This document shows positions 12,620 to 24,287 of a stretch of 64,000 nt of DNA, in pieces. Below the pieces are notes generated by a model. It was not told the DNA's origin, did no database searches, and worked only from the letters and a program-made list of their open reading frames with translations. This stretch comes from Sipunculus nudus (Eukaryota > Annelida > Sipuncula > Golfingiida > Sipunculidae), in NCBI GenBank assembly GCA_026874595.1, contig CM049312.1:52019429-52083428 (forward strand), read 5' to 3'. Numbering within the stretch: position 1 is the first letter of the stretch; each line of letters opens with the position of its first letter. The position numbers and the translations under genes are program-made.

Positions 12620-15600
12620 AGTACTTCAGCCAGACCCCAAAATTTGGATCATTGGTACCATTTTGGTGACAAATTTTCACCATGTGTGCTTGATAGGTAT
12701 ACATGTGTAGGTAATAAAAATGCCTGATAGCAGTATGAAAGTGGTAGCTTTCAGTGAATAAATGGATGTTTGATGTCGGATGACGTATAATTTTTTTTCA
12801 TCTCAAGGACACCGACTTCAGAGTGGTTATAAGCCCCATACTACTAAATATGTAAAACGTATCCAGTCAAAGTTGGTCTCAAATGATAGCTTTAACCATA
12901 AGCTTCAGTATGACATGCCATTTATGGCCACTGGGGGTATACTGCTTAAGTAATACATTCTTATAGTTACACTCACCCCTAGGAAAAACGACAAAGGAGT
13001 AGTTATATAAATTTACTTCATACAACTTTATATGCCAAACTTATATCAAGCAAAATAATCTTTTCAATGATGTATCATTTATGATCAATAGGTGTTTACC
13101 AACAGTTAAACTTTCTTATACCCTCACAGGGGCAGATCCAGGATTTAAAATGGAGGGGTCCACGCCAGGACTGATGGCAAAGTTGTACAAAAGGTCCCCA
13201 GGTTCGAAAAAAAAGGGAGGGGGGTTCCAGAGAACAAAACTTTGTCTGAAACCTATTAAAAAATTGTGGCGACTGGAAAGAGGGGGCAGACCCCCCCCCC
13301 CCCCCCCCCCCCCCGCTTCTGCCTCAGCGAATACAGCGGGAACTGCCGCAACTGTCATCCCCAAGTTCTGTAGTAATATTGATCACTGTACTGGTATTTT
13401 GTTTGTAAGCTATAGGTTGTCCTAACTTGTGCAAGCCAAAAAAATATAACTCATTTCATTCCATGGCTTATTCATTGGAGATGATAAATAAGTATGAGGT
13501 GTGCTGAATTATTATTAGATTTGTCTCTACTCTATTTTAACTTTGCTGATCACAAGTGTTTGTATTCATAATGTTATGACCAATACCCAGCATATTGATC
13601 CCATAACTGGTATGTCAGTGTTAGTTGCAAGTATCGCCACAACGTTGACTTGAGTCAGAATGATCTTTTTCTGTTCTTCCTATGCAAGTCAGGAAATAAA
13701 AAGAGATAGCTTTTATGTGAGGGATAGCATAAACTTATATTCGCTTATTATTGTATTTCATTTTTGATTTTACCTACGATTTGTAATGTGCTTTACCAAA
13801 CATTGATCATGTGACTTTTACGAGTATATAAACTACAGATGACACCATTTATATTTACCTATCTTGTGCGAGCAAATCCGGTACATTTCCAGTTTTTTTT
13901 CTGAATGGAAAAAAAGTTTAATCTATATGTAGCTTACCGATTATAATGGACTAGAGCTGAAATGGTATTTCTTAGTTCACTCTCGATTGTTCCATCATTA
14001 TTCTCGATTATGAACAATGCAAAAAAGTAAGACTTTTTTTTCTTTTTGTGAATAACAGACTGCAATTATCAGTGTGATATATATCAAGGCACAATTCGTA
14101 ATCGCTAGTCCTGGGATGTTCAGACGTTGTGTATACAGGTTCTCTTAAACTCTCCCTAGTCGATAAGAATTAGATCACTGACCAATATAGATTCAGCTGA
14201 GCATTATGACCAGCGGGGCACTTAGTAAAGTTAAACATTTAAAATAAACAGAAGAGGTAACAGGTTATTATGTATTTAAGATATAGAATATGTTTGTACA
14301 TGTACTTATGTCCAGCGTGAATGTTCGCTTTGTGATAAAGACTCTTTAAAGAGCTGTTTGTTACATTATTTCACAACGAGGCCCTCGTGTATTTTAAACT
14401 TCCATATTCCAAAATAAAACTAAGTAATGTTTAATGTTAGTTAAAAGGAAAATAAGCAATATCAGTTTATAAGTTAATAATCATATAAATATGCAATCGC
14501 TTTCTGACAGAAAAACATCAAATGTGATGAGTTCTGTTTTGCATGGTTGGGAAGATAACACAGAGTGGAATATTAAAATCATTTCGCCTTTTTTCTTTTG
14601 GATTATCACCGGGGCTTTTATAAGTCTATTATATTTTATAGTTATTTTAAGCCTGGCTACCTTGCCAAATCAAGTCATAAGAAAGTTAGCACTTGCAAGG
14701 AATTAAAATAGAAATCACCAGGAGAATGACAAATCAGTTACTTTCATGTTTATTATCATGTGTGTTTCTACTGAAATGTTTAAATAAAAGAAAATAATAT
14801 GAAAACAAAACTGTTTTAATATATGTATCTACATTTTGTGATCTAACAGTTACAATTATATCCTAATAAGCGAAACAATAAACCCCATTGATATTATATT
14901 TGTTCGGCCAGTAGAACAGTCAGTGATTAACATGATCTCCCTCAAACCTGGGCAATGACAGGGACACATGGTGTTTTGACAGTTCAGTGAAAAATTGCAT
15001 TTGAAAGATTAAAACAAAATGATCTTAATGGCACTCTCTGGTGCAAGTACATAGCCTAAGGCGAACCATGTACGTCTTCCAATCCGGTAAAGTTGGTTGA
15101 CACTGGACTGCTAGGGTCTTGTTTGAAACATAATCCCTGAACTCCTGAGTCAAAGCAGGTTAGAATTAAATTAGATTTGTTCAACTTCAACAAATGATTT
15201 TATTTATTTTGGCTTATCACTAGCATTTACTGGACTTTTGTAAAACATAAAACCGGAACAGGATGAGTTATTGCACTTACTGGCTTTATAGCAAACTGGT
15301 TTATATTCTCGTTAAAACACTGTTTGCCCCACGGTTCAAATAAACATCTGGTTTCCGTTATAGAAAATAATATTTATTTAGAAATCTCTCTCCTGTCAGA
15401 AATGTTAACAGTATAAAACATAGGCAACTCAGAATGAATAATTTACAGCTTTGCTTCACAATTAGTCCTGACACAAAGGCAAACTGCAATATCTATCATT
15501 TATTTATGGTGCCACCCAAGCAAAATGTTGTAGGTACATTTACTGCTCTTGCCTTGATTTTATATGTTAATTTTGTTAGAATATTTACATTGAAATATTT

Positions 15601-16600
15601 CAGCAGACAACATAGCCCTCTCTCAGCCGAATGCTGTTATATATTTCATGTAAGAAAGCGAATTTGGCCAGAAGTGCAGATACGGCGGCCTAGTTTGTAC
15701 GATATCACAAGTGACTTAGGCACCAATATAACATAAACATATAAATAAAAATATACTGCATAAAATGACTTGTCGCCCTTTTTTATTGAACCGGAGACAT
15801 GCAAAAACATATATTCAAACAACTAGCCGAGTACCCGTGACTGCAATTATGTCATGTGTGACATTCGACTTGCGACATCCGATTTTTAGTCTATACATCG
15901 GTCCCTGATAGCAGCCACGTCGAATAATTGGGAGGATTTACCAATCAGAATTCAAAAAGGGCGTGGGTATGCGACACAAAAGTACTCAAAAACATCAACC
16001 AGGCATTAATGTTTTCTGCAGACAGTTGGTGGCAATGGGACATATACCGGCTAACTGAAGAACGGAATAACACCTTTCTCTGACCACGCCCAAATCCACA
16101 AGTTGTAGTTGGGTGCCAGACATGTTTTTTTTTCAGCTAAAAGACTTCAGCCTTTGTTAATGACTTTATAAAACCAAACTGGTCACGGTTGATCTTATCA
16201 GAAATACACCTTGTGTTTTTAATAAATTAGCTATAATTATACAAATTGCTATGATACAGGGTGAAGAAAAGTAATCATATCTTTAGAATTTGGAAAGCTA
16301 TATACATGAATGACACACCAGATGAAAGCTATAAATGTCTACTATCAACAGACATCAAACTTGTTTTAAAACAGGCACACATAATATGTTATAACTAAAT
16401 ACTATTTTTATATAACTGTGTCTTGCAAAATTGCAATTTCGGTGCAAGTACATTTCAAAACAGGCTGATATTTTACAGAAAGCTACCACTTTCATACTGC
16501 TATCAGGCATTTTTATTATCTTCACACATACACCTTTCATAAAATCATTGATAGCAATTGTCACCTGTTTGGTACCGATGAACCCTCTGGCTGATGTACT
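12620..16600. mobile_element. About 4 kb element with terminal inverted repeats, inserted in the LTR
   Basis: The left end 12620-12752 and right end 16478-16600 are inverted copies. Outer ends are AGTACTTCAGCCAGA and TCTGGCTGATGTACT. An inner block of about 42 bases around ATGCCTGATAGCAGTATGAA (12720-12739) matches the right end almost perfectly. No transposase was recognised inside, so it is non-autonomous or decayed. The interior includes other repeats, among them a C24 tract. The target duplication is unresolved. Confidence 0.8.
13124..13330. repeat. Poly-C-containing repeat fragment (C24 at 13291-13314)
   Basis: GGGGCAGATCCAGGATTT at the left, purine-rich AAAAAAAAGGGAGGGGGG in the middle and a run of 24 C at 13291-13314. 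The overlapping poly-Pro and poly-Gly ORFs are artefacts. Confidence 0.6.
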
Positions 16601-16780
16601 ATATACTGATTTGCTGTTATACTGTTGTTGTACTTTGTAATTGTATTGATTAAGAGTATTGTTCGGGTTGTTTTAAGAATAAATTATTGTTATTTGTTAA
16701 TAAACAACCACGGACTCCTTTATTCATTCCCCTAGACATTTCACGCTGCCTAGCGTTACAGGATATTAGGTTCCGTAACA
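16601..16780 (+). mobile_element. Solo LTR (TGTTAC family), 3' part
   Basis: Continues the LTR with ATACTGTTGTTGTA, AATTGTATTGATT, AAGAATAAATTAT (poly(A) signal AATAAA), CATTCCCCTAGACATTTCAC and the end TTCCGTAACA. No internal retroelement lies between the two parts, so this is a solo LTR of about 780 bp once the insertion is removed. A target duplication is not obvious. Confidence 0.88.
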
Positions 16781-16885
16781 ACAGCGCAACTATAAATATC
16801 AAAATGTTCAAACCTGATAGCCGTACAGCGCAACTTTACATATCAAAATGTTCAAACCTGATAGCCGTAATGCGCAACTATCAAA
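16781..16885 (+). repeat. 44 bp tandem array, right part
   Basis: Resumes mid-unit with ACAGCGCAAC straight after the LTR end at 16780 and carries two further units. Left and right parts together rebuild one unit, which proves the intervening 4.76 kb was inserted. Confidence 0.92.
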
Positions 16886-17842
16886 AGTTATTGTACTTTT
16901 TATTAATGCCACACGGAAACGCAAAATCTGTTAAAATCTTGTCACGGGTATCTTACCGGATAGCTTTTACTCTATGGGCGTTGAGACCTATAGAAATATG
17001 TAATCATTAATAATAATTGGTTAAGGTATTAAAGAACTGAATATTTTGTCAAATCCGTAAAAGTGCCGTTTGCGGTCCAAGGAAATGGTGAATCAAGATT
17101 TGACGACACGTTATTCTTGGACTTTCTTAATACCTGTAAAAATCCCCAGAACGTAAGATGGATATCTAACATTTCGAGATTTAGGTATTTTACATAAATA
17201 TAAATACATGTAGTGACTATTGATGACACCATTGATATCAAGAATAAATTTTTAAAGTCTTTTTATGATACAGGAGCGGTATGATCTGCAAACCTATACT
17301 TTATACAACTAGTACCATTTCAGTTATAAAATCTTCTACTCAAATCCAGTCGCAGTTAAATTATTCAGTATATAGACAACAAGTCGGAAACAGTTACATG
17401 TAATCGTCTGCTGGTTTCTGTGTATCCTCCGAAGGTCGTTTCTTACCGTTATACACACACATATATATATATTATCAGTTTTGTTTTAAAACAAGTCTTG
17501 TTGTTGATTTTTAGGGCATGTGTCGTAGGACAGCCTTACAAATTGAGACTTTTTTAAAGACTTTTTTTTTGGTGGAGGTAACCGCCTCCATTTTTAATAC
17601 TTGCTCAAATATGGACCAGGTACATCTGCATTGTTCCTTCCGGTTTCGGACTACGTTATATTCTGGCGTCAACCAGGCCCGGTGTACCACTCCTGTTGGT
17701 CCTGGCTGTGTGTGTTCTCTCCATTGCTAGGAACCCCCGAAAGGCGTATTAGTTTGTAAGTGAATCACGATGTTGGGCATAGTCCCCCCATTAAGACTGC
17801 ATAGCGCACAATATAGGTGGGGGCCGACCGAGAAATTTTCAC
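16886..17842. other. No gene seen
   Basis: Mixed AT-rich sequence. 17500-17830 is less AT-rich and may be the body of the element whose tRNA-like head lies at 17843-17917. Confidence 0.4.
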
Positions 17843-17917
17843 CGCCTCACCTGAGATTCGAACTCGCGATCTCCTTGCTTAAAGCTCTACCCCATGAGCA
17901 AGGAAGCCGTGGGCGGT
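17843..17917 (-). repeat. tRNA-like SINE head, copy A
   Basis: On the minus strand it has a B box GAGTTCGAATCTC (17853-17865) and an A-box-like CATGGGGTAGAGC 30-odd bases upstream, with tRNA-like spacing. The arms do not fold into a clean cloverleaf, so a SINE or pseudo-tRNA is preferred over a functional tRNA. Confidence 0.65.
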
Positions 17918-17929
17918 TTTAATGTTCAG

Positions 17930-20578
17930 AAATACATTACTTTAACAAAGAGTGTTTATTTTATCTTTAATATAAAACTAGGCTCACTGTTTAGAGAATA
18001 ATGCTCTCTGTCCATCCGTCTTACAAAATTCACAAACGGCGTTTGTTTCCATACTTCTTTTCTTGGATTTTTTTCTGTTCTCATTTAAGGAATTCCTTAA
18101 ATAATTGATACAAAGGTATGGAGCAGTTTTGCAGGGTTGGGATTTTACCGGATAGAAAAGGTATAGTTACACTACCGGTCTTATAAACTAGAGCAGAAAT
18201 ACCTTTCTACAGTATGAAGGTAGATACTCGGTATAAATGGAAGAAAACTTTTACAAGTTATCAACTGTTAAAAACTGTTCAATTAGTAGCATTTTGTAAC
18301 AAGTGTTCTGAAATATATAAAATATATGGCTTGAGAAAAGACTGGTTCGTTACCACAGAGATGGATTTTTAGTTTGGTTTGTAAGTTAACGTGTATTATT
18401 TGGTGTTAATGCGTCACTCGTAGCCTAATGTGAAGATTATCGGCTTTAAGAAGGTATCAATGCAACATAATGGATAACCCTTGCAGTATATTCCCTCGTA
18501 TGTCTGGTATCGATCATGCATGACTCAAGTTTGGCTAACCAGCCAAATATAAATTCCTACTGTGTCTTGTAATCACGGCTAAAAAGTACTGAGACACAGC
18601 ATCTGTTTGGTTCTGGTTCTGTCCGATCAAAGCACACCTACAGATCTGTATAGAAAGTTGAGCCGTTTCTGTGTTAATGTGGCTGTGACAGAATTGATTT
18701 CCATGCATACACCTTTCGTTTTGCATGGCTGTCACAGAACGTGATCCTGTTTCCGATCGTATTATTTGTTCATTACTAGTATTACAAGTATATGCTGCAG
18801 GTATGTTTGTTTTAATGAGTAGCCAGTCATTAATGATGCTGCCATGATTGTAAGGTAGTGGTAATTATTGTATACGAGCCAGTAATACTGAAGTATGGGT
18901 CAGCAAGATTCAAGCAAGGGGTAAAAATGTGCGTCTCAGGTCAGGACCTTCTGACATTGACCTCCAGTATTCTCAGTCGTATTAGAAGTTTAAGACTGTT
19001 TCATATACACAACCTCAGAGGCACCACCTTTGATTTCGGTGTTTATTTACATAGTAAAATTTCACTTGTTACCATTTCTACCATTTCTAATCACGGTAAA
19101 AAGTTTTTTTTTTTCGTAGCGGGTAGTTAACCGGCTAACTGCAGTGCACGTCGAAATTTGATAACCCTGAATTTTTATGTTGACTATATATATGCAGCAT
19201 TAGACTTATTGGTATTTTCCGGGCTAGCTTACATAATTCTATGCATTTTATCTCGCAGCATATTTTTATTCTCAGAGTCAGGAAAAATTATTTGTTGTTG
19301 GTTTGACATAAAGGATTAAAATAGTTGTAGTTTCTTCCTGAATTGCCGTATGCATCACTTACCCGAGAACGGCGCACTTCTCCGCCTATCCTGTTTTAAT
19401 TATCGTGAAACTGTGCTACTAAAATGCGCATAATATTTCTATTGTATCACGGTATCATAATCCTCCATTTGACGATACAAACATCAATCAATATTCAGCG
19501 AAACATACCTAATATAAAAATGTATCTCTCAGTAGTATATGATTTTCTTTTGTTTGCTGAAGTCTGGGAAGGCGTCATCGCAGCGTACAGTTAGGTATAG
19601 TACCCCTTTATACTTAATCTTGACGAGACTGGCTTTCTGCACACAGCTTATATACCCTTTCTATAAACTTATTGAGTTATTTAAAATAGAAACAGCATTT
19701 TTTTACCTTCACTTATATACCGTTTTTATATTGCCAATGATTGTTATCAATCTATTAAAAGTGTTCTGCAGAATCTGCTAAAATTAACAAGCGTTTTAAC
19801 ATTGACCCAGTGTTACTGACCTGCCTGACGGTGATTGAGCACTGTCTGCTGGTTCGCCTTTCCCGTGGCTGGTTCCCGCACACCTGCTAACAATTACAAC
19901 CGGTGAAGATCTTAAATAAGTAAGGCTCACGTGACCAAGCTTCACAGTAGATTGGGCGTCATCTTACAGTCAGCCAATCACCTTCAGCTAGAGTAAGTAA
20001 TGATTATCTAGGGAGTGTCCGTGAAGTGTTCTAACGCCATGGTTTTTTTTTTCTTTGTTGTATTACAATTTCCAAGTGATTGGTACAGCAATAGGTTTTG
20101 ACAGTTAATCTAAAGTATGTAGATATTTTCAGTGCTTCATATATGATTACTCCATTTAATACAGAAAGCTTACACCACTGAGTAAGGTACTACGATCGTC
20201 AGAACTCGGAACAGTTTATTTTATTATAAATTTAATTTACATAACGCAAATGTGGGATAACGTATATAATATGCAATCGAAATTCACTGTGCAGTAAGTG
20301 TCCGTAAGGAGACCATTACTTAGGAAGAATCACTTCTGTTACAACAGTGGCCACCGGTATCTCGTCGGAGATTTTCAACAATATTAATACATGCTTGTAT
20401 ATTAATCAATAAGAAAATAATTAAGTAATAAATGAAAAATCATAGCTTTGTGATTCTCATCTGCTGGTTATAACAAATAATATGTTCCAGAGGATTAACA
20501 TTTAACAGTTTAATAAAAGGAACCATAAACCAAAAAAAGATAATATATATTTAAAATAACTAAGAAGAAATATTATAT
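17930..20578. other. No gene seen
   Basis: Intergenic or intronic AT-rich DNA; ORFs up to 90 codons without recognisable domains. Confidence 0.5.
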
Positions 20579-20650
20579 AGAGAGATGATTGAATGGCCAT
20601 GCTGGTCCTTTTTACAGAGATATAGAACAAGAACACAAAGAAAAAGTCTG

Positions 20651-20729
20651 ATCATCCCGTATGGGAATCAAACCCATGACCCTCCGATTGCCGGTCGTCT
20701 GCTCTACCACTGATCTAACAGGGATCCCC
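20651..20729 (-). repeat. tRNA-like SINE head, copy B
   Basis: Minus strand B box GGGTTTGATTCCC at 20663-20675 with a paired T-stem. The A-box region TAGATCAGTGGTAGAGC is at 20701-20717. The acceptor stem pairs imperfectly. A body of about 70 bases follows on the minus strand into AGAGAGATGATTG at 20579-20591. Most likely a tRNA-derived SINE, of a different family from copy A. Confidence 0.65.
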
Positions 20730-20759
20730 AACTTCCTCTGTGTATCAGCACACTTTTAA

Positions 20760-22786
20760 AGGAACCAGCGAAGTGACGTCACTACTGTGACTGGTATTAT
20801 ATACACACTACATGTGTCGACACAGCAACTTTGCATGCAGGAGTGATAAAGTTAAGGCCTTTTATGGTGCACATCAAATATTATAAAGAGAGATGTTAAA
20901 AGAACTGTGAATCTTTACGGTTTTAGGTGTTATGTGTTTGAGACGATTTTGGCATAGTTTTTGCTGTGTTTACTGTGAATTTCCTACTTATATTACCGGT
21001 ATACGGGCGCGCTCATTTCTCGGTATCAAATTAAAGATGTAAAAAAACAGATGTTATTGTGAGTTCGCAAATTTGAACTATTGTATAAGGCTTTGAGTAT
21101 ATTCACGGTCAAATAAGGTTGAATCTTAGCGAGAACACCGATACATTAAGACATTTGTAAGGCTATCTTGTTTAAATATTTATCCCAAAACCACAAACAA
21201 TACCTTCATTTCAACGTTTAAAGTTTACACGATATACATATACTCCTATATGTATTACATTAATGACAATATAGTGAAAGGCCCAGTTTATTACTTTTCT
21301 GCAAATGAAAAGCAGTTTCCAAATTTTTTATTTCTTTAATAAAATTTTGACTGATTTTAATTTTTAATTTCAAGGGAGTCTTTTAACTTGAAATATAAAA
21401 CATTATTGTACGGTCTCATGGTCCAATCTAACTAATTCAACAACATTATAATAAGCCTCTACCTGTTTTATACATGTATATTGTACATGTACTGTTTTAA
21501 GTGAAAAAGTCTTTTAACGCAATATTGAACGCTTTCTCGAATTTGACATGGTGCGGTCAGGTTTTATTCTGGTATTATGAAAAAGAAGTGAAAGAGCAGC
21601 CCCCCCCCCGATAAAATACTTGTTCCTCTGAATCATGACTTTGTTGGGGGGGGGGGGGGGGGGTGCCCCAGTCTGGATAGAAAGATTCAAAATTAAAGCT
21701 AGTTTACCTGAAAGAGGTTTTGTTTTGGTTCTTGATTGATCGTATTGGCTCTGAAACCCCGATTAAAAACCTGAATGTTTATAAGAAATTCATTGAGTTG
21801 CTGTAATATAGTTAAAAAGGGAAAATCTCACCTTTTACCCTATCACCAAGCATTTCAATTATGTTAGATGATCTTTCAAATGACATATTGAGACTGTAGA
21901 TCCACAGGGAATAGTGTCATTTCAAAATATTTACGTCCCTAATATTTTTGTAGACAAAAAAAAACACCACTGATATTCCAAGCACAGGACACACAAACTA
22001 GGCCAGCAGCCGCCCTGACTATTATAGCTATTACTTGCTTCTATTACTAAAACTTTTCTTTGATATAAAATATAAATTGAACTGTTATTATTAGTACATT
22101 CATGCAATTCATACTCGTGTTCATGTGTACAGCTTTATTTATTTCCAGCAATATCAGTACAACAAGGTGTTTACTGTTCAATAAAACAAATTCATACTGA
22201 GTAATATTTCAAGAGAAAAATTCTAATTATTGGAAAATATTCCAAAATAAAAAAGTTTAGGTTTGCCACAATTAAATACAATTGGATATAATCAAAACCT
22301 GTTCAACATAACATAAACTCAGCAGTGCTCCGGGGCATGGCCTATTCAAGCTCGAATTGATTTATATATGTAACTAAATGTGATTGTAGCTTTAGCAGAT
22401 TTCTAGTGGGAATTGCATTCTGTGATGAGCTCTATTCACAGTCTGAGGCACAACTGATAAACCCATGAAAAGCTGCGACTACCATACACTCCATAGCTAC
22501 TACAGCATAGGCTGCAGCATCACATTCTACTATCAGCTGGCAATAACTTGCCCAACATATTGTGTACGCTCACGAAGGACTTCTCCAGTGTTTAATGACC
22601 AAGCCTACTTAATGAATAAAAAAAGAGATCCAGGGGTTAACTTCAAGCCAAAAGCCTTGTGTCCAGAGCCTAATGGACCATGAAAGCACCCAGCATTAAC
22701 TGATCACGCTCAATTGGCCCTATGCTGTGGTCTATCAACCTAATAAAACAAACACCCCATTCATTAGATGTGTTAGTCTAGGGTTG
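20760..22786. other. No gene seen; paired C and G tracts
   Basis: C10 at 21600-21609 and G18 at 21646-21663 form a pairable homopolymer pair 36 bases apart. Otherwise nothing recognised. Confidence 0.5.
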
Positions 22787-22789
22787 TAA

Positions 22790-23088
22790 GGCCAAAAAAA
22801 ATAAAAATAAAAAATAAAAGGTATGGTTCTAAGGCACCCCCCGCATCAAAAATTTTTATTTTTATTTTCATCTTTCAAGAAGTTAAAATAATACACTTTT
22901 GATACTATTTCCTTTGTTATGTAGTGTTTTTACATGTTTAGCAAAAAAGCCCTGTTATTTTCATGCTTTTCCCTGATCATATGACAGTTTTATCGAAACT
23001 TACAAAAAAAAGTCAAAAATAAAATACCGCCCGCAGTGATTTCTGAAAAAAAGTGCCTGAGAACCATACCTTTTTATTTTCCTTGGCC
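22790..23088. mobile_element. 299 bp MITE with TAA target duplication
   Basis: The ends GGCCAAAAAAAATAAAAA and TTTTTATTTTCCTTGGCC are inverted. Inside them GGTATGGTTCTAAGGCAC pairs with GTGCCTGAGAACCATACC. TAA flanks both sides (22787-22789, 23089-23091). A 3 bp TAA duplication fits PIF/Harbinger-type non-autonomous elements; the superfamily is inferred. A truncated second copy lies in the SH2B intron. Confidence 0.88.
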
Positions 23089-23739
23089 TAATAGAAAAGT
23101 AATAGCTATTATTCTATTAACTGGGGGTACTGTTACTAGTTCAAATTTCTGTTCTATCAATAGTAATATTACACTAACTTACTTTGAAAACTTGTAATAT
23201 TCTATTAATATTAAGTATAACTATCGCCTTGTAGTAATATGCCACTGATGTTACTGTTGTTGTTAATATTTATAAATTATTACAAATGAATAATAACACA
23301 GTCAGTCTGTTAGATATATGTTGTTTTATACTATTTTTACATATACAGGTTGTCATTTAATATCTTCAATAGGCTCATATTATTCGTAAGTTGAGATTAT
23401 ATAAATAATCACATATGGTTGTTATCATTATTGTTATCGTTGTTATTTTATAGGATAACATATATGGTTAAAATATGGTTATATACTTTATACAATGTCA
23501 GTGAGAATTCATTTAAGAATATAACTAAGCCATTACTCTTTGTTTTCATCGAGTACATCCCGCCGTCAATCTTAGTCTTTTGTATGCCCTAGAGTTTGCA
23601 TTTCGCATAAGTATTTTGATTAAGCATAACACAACATTGTATATATTTTATATTTTGTCCTGGATTTTCATAAATAAAAATGTGTAACTTTGTGAGTCCA
23701 TATTAACTTAATAACATCATTAAAAAAGCTTGGTTACTA

Positions 23740-23866
23740 AAAGTACTCATTAAAGTACTCATGAGTACATTTTGAGTACTCGGTACTCGTACTCGAGTAC
23801 TTCTGAAAACTGCAAAAGTACCCATACTTGTACTCGAGTACTTTTAAAGTACTCAGTATAACAGAG
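23740..23866. repeat. Cluster of GTACTCGAGTAC palindromes
   Basis: GTACTCGAGTAC (12 bp perfect palindrome) occurs twice within a run of GAGTACT/AGTACTC words, and the two halves of the cluster are partly complementary. It may be an end of a short palindromic element. Confidence 0.7.
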
Positions 23867-23911
23867 TTTGAAATAGCATGCAATATATTACATATAAAAC
23901 ACAGAGGTTTA

Positions 23912-24187
23912 TTACATGATACTTTTTTTAAAGACCTGTAAGGAGGAGCAGTTTCTTTGAGATTGATTTAATGTGTTCCACAAAATAGGACCTAGGCATA
24001 AAAATGATTTCTTTAAGTAGTCTGTCCGAGGATTGGGTAATTTATTGGAAAAGCTATTACGTGTATCATGTTGGTGGACTTGGCGAACAAACGTGACCCG
24101 GTCGGTCATATAGGATGGACGAAAGTTATCCAGACATTTAAACATAAGGATGCGAGTCAAATATTCATGTCGTTGTACTCGGACCAA
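23912..24187 (-). pseudogene. LINE reverse transcriptase C-terminal fragment
   Basis: An open minus-strand segment of 91 codons with FKCLDNFRPSYMTDR, HDTRNSFSNKLPNPRTDYL and GPILWNTLNQSQRN. This is the pattern of the extreme C-terminus of Jockey/CR1-type RT proteins: a growth block, the TR...L.P...Y block, then the invariant WN. No upstream RT motifs lie to the right, where a G17 tract (24231-24247) begins, so it is 5' truncated. It is in the opposite orientation to the LINE at 6.9-9.8 kb. Confidence 0.75.
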
Positions 24188-24287
24188 ACTCTGCCGGAGG
24201 GGACTAACTGTTTCAGTCAGGCTTTATATTGGGGGGGGGGGGGGGGGTCAATGTATCGGGGCCCGAAGGGCCCAAGGAGGACCTGAG

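Noticed and set aside
13081-13425. ORFs rich in Pro (plus) and Gly (minus)
   Set aside because: Produced by the C24 tract and flanking repeat, on both strands at once.
14491-14706. 71-codon ORF with a hydrophobic segment
   Set aside because: Single predicted membrane stretch in AT-rich DNA inside a transposon; no homology recognised and no supporting context.
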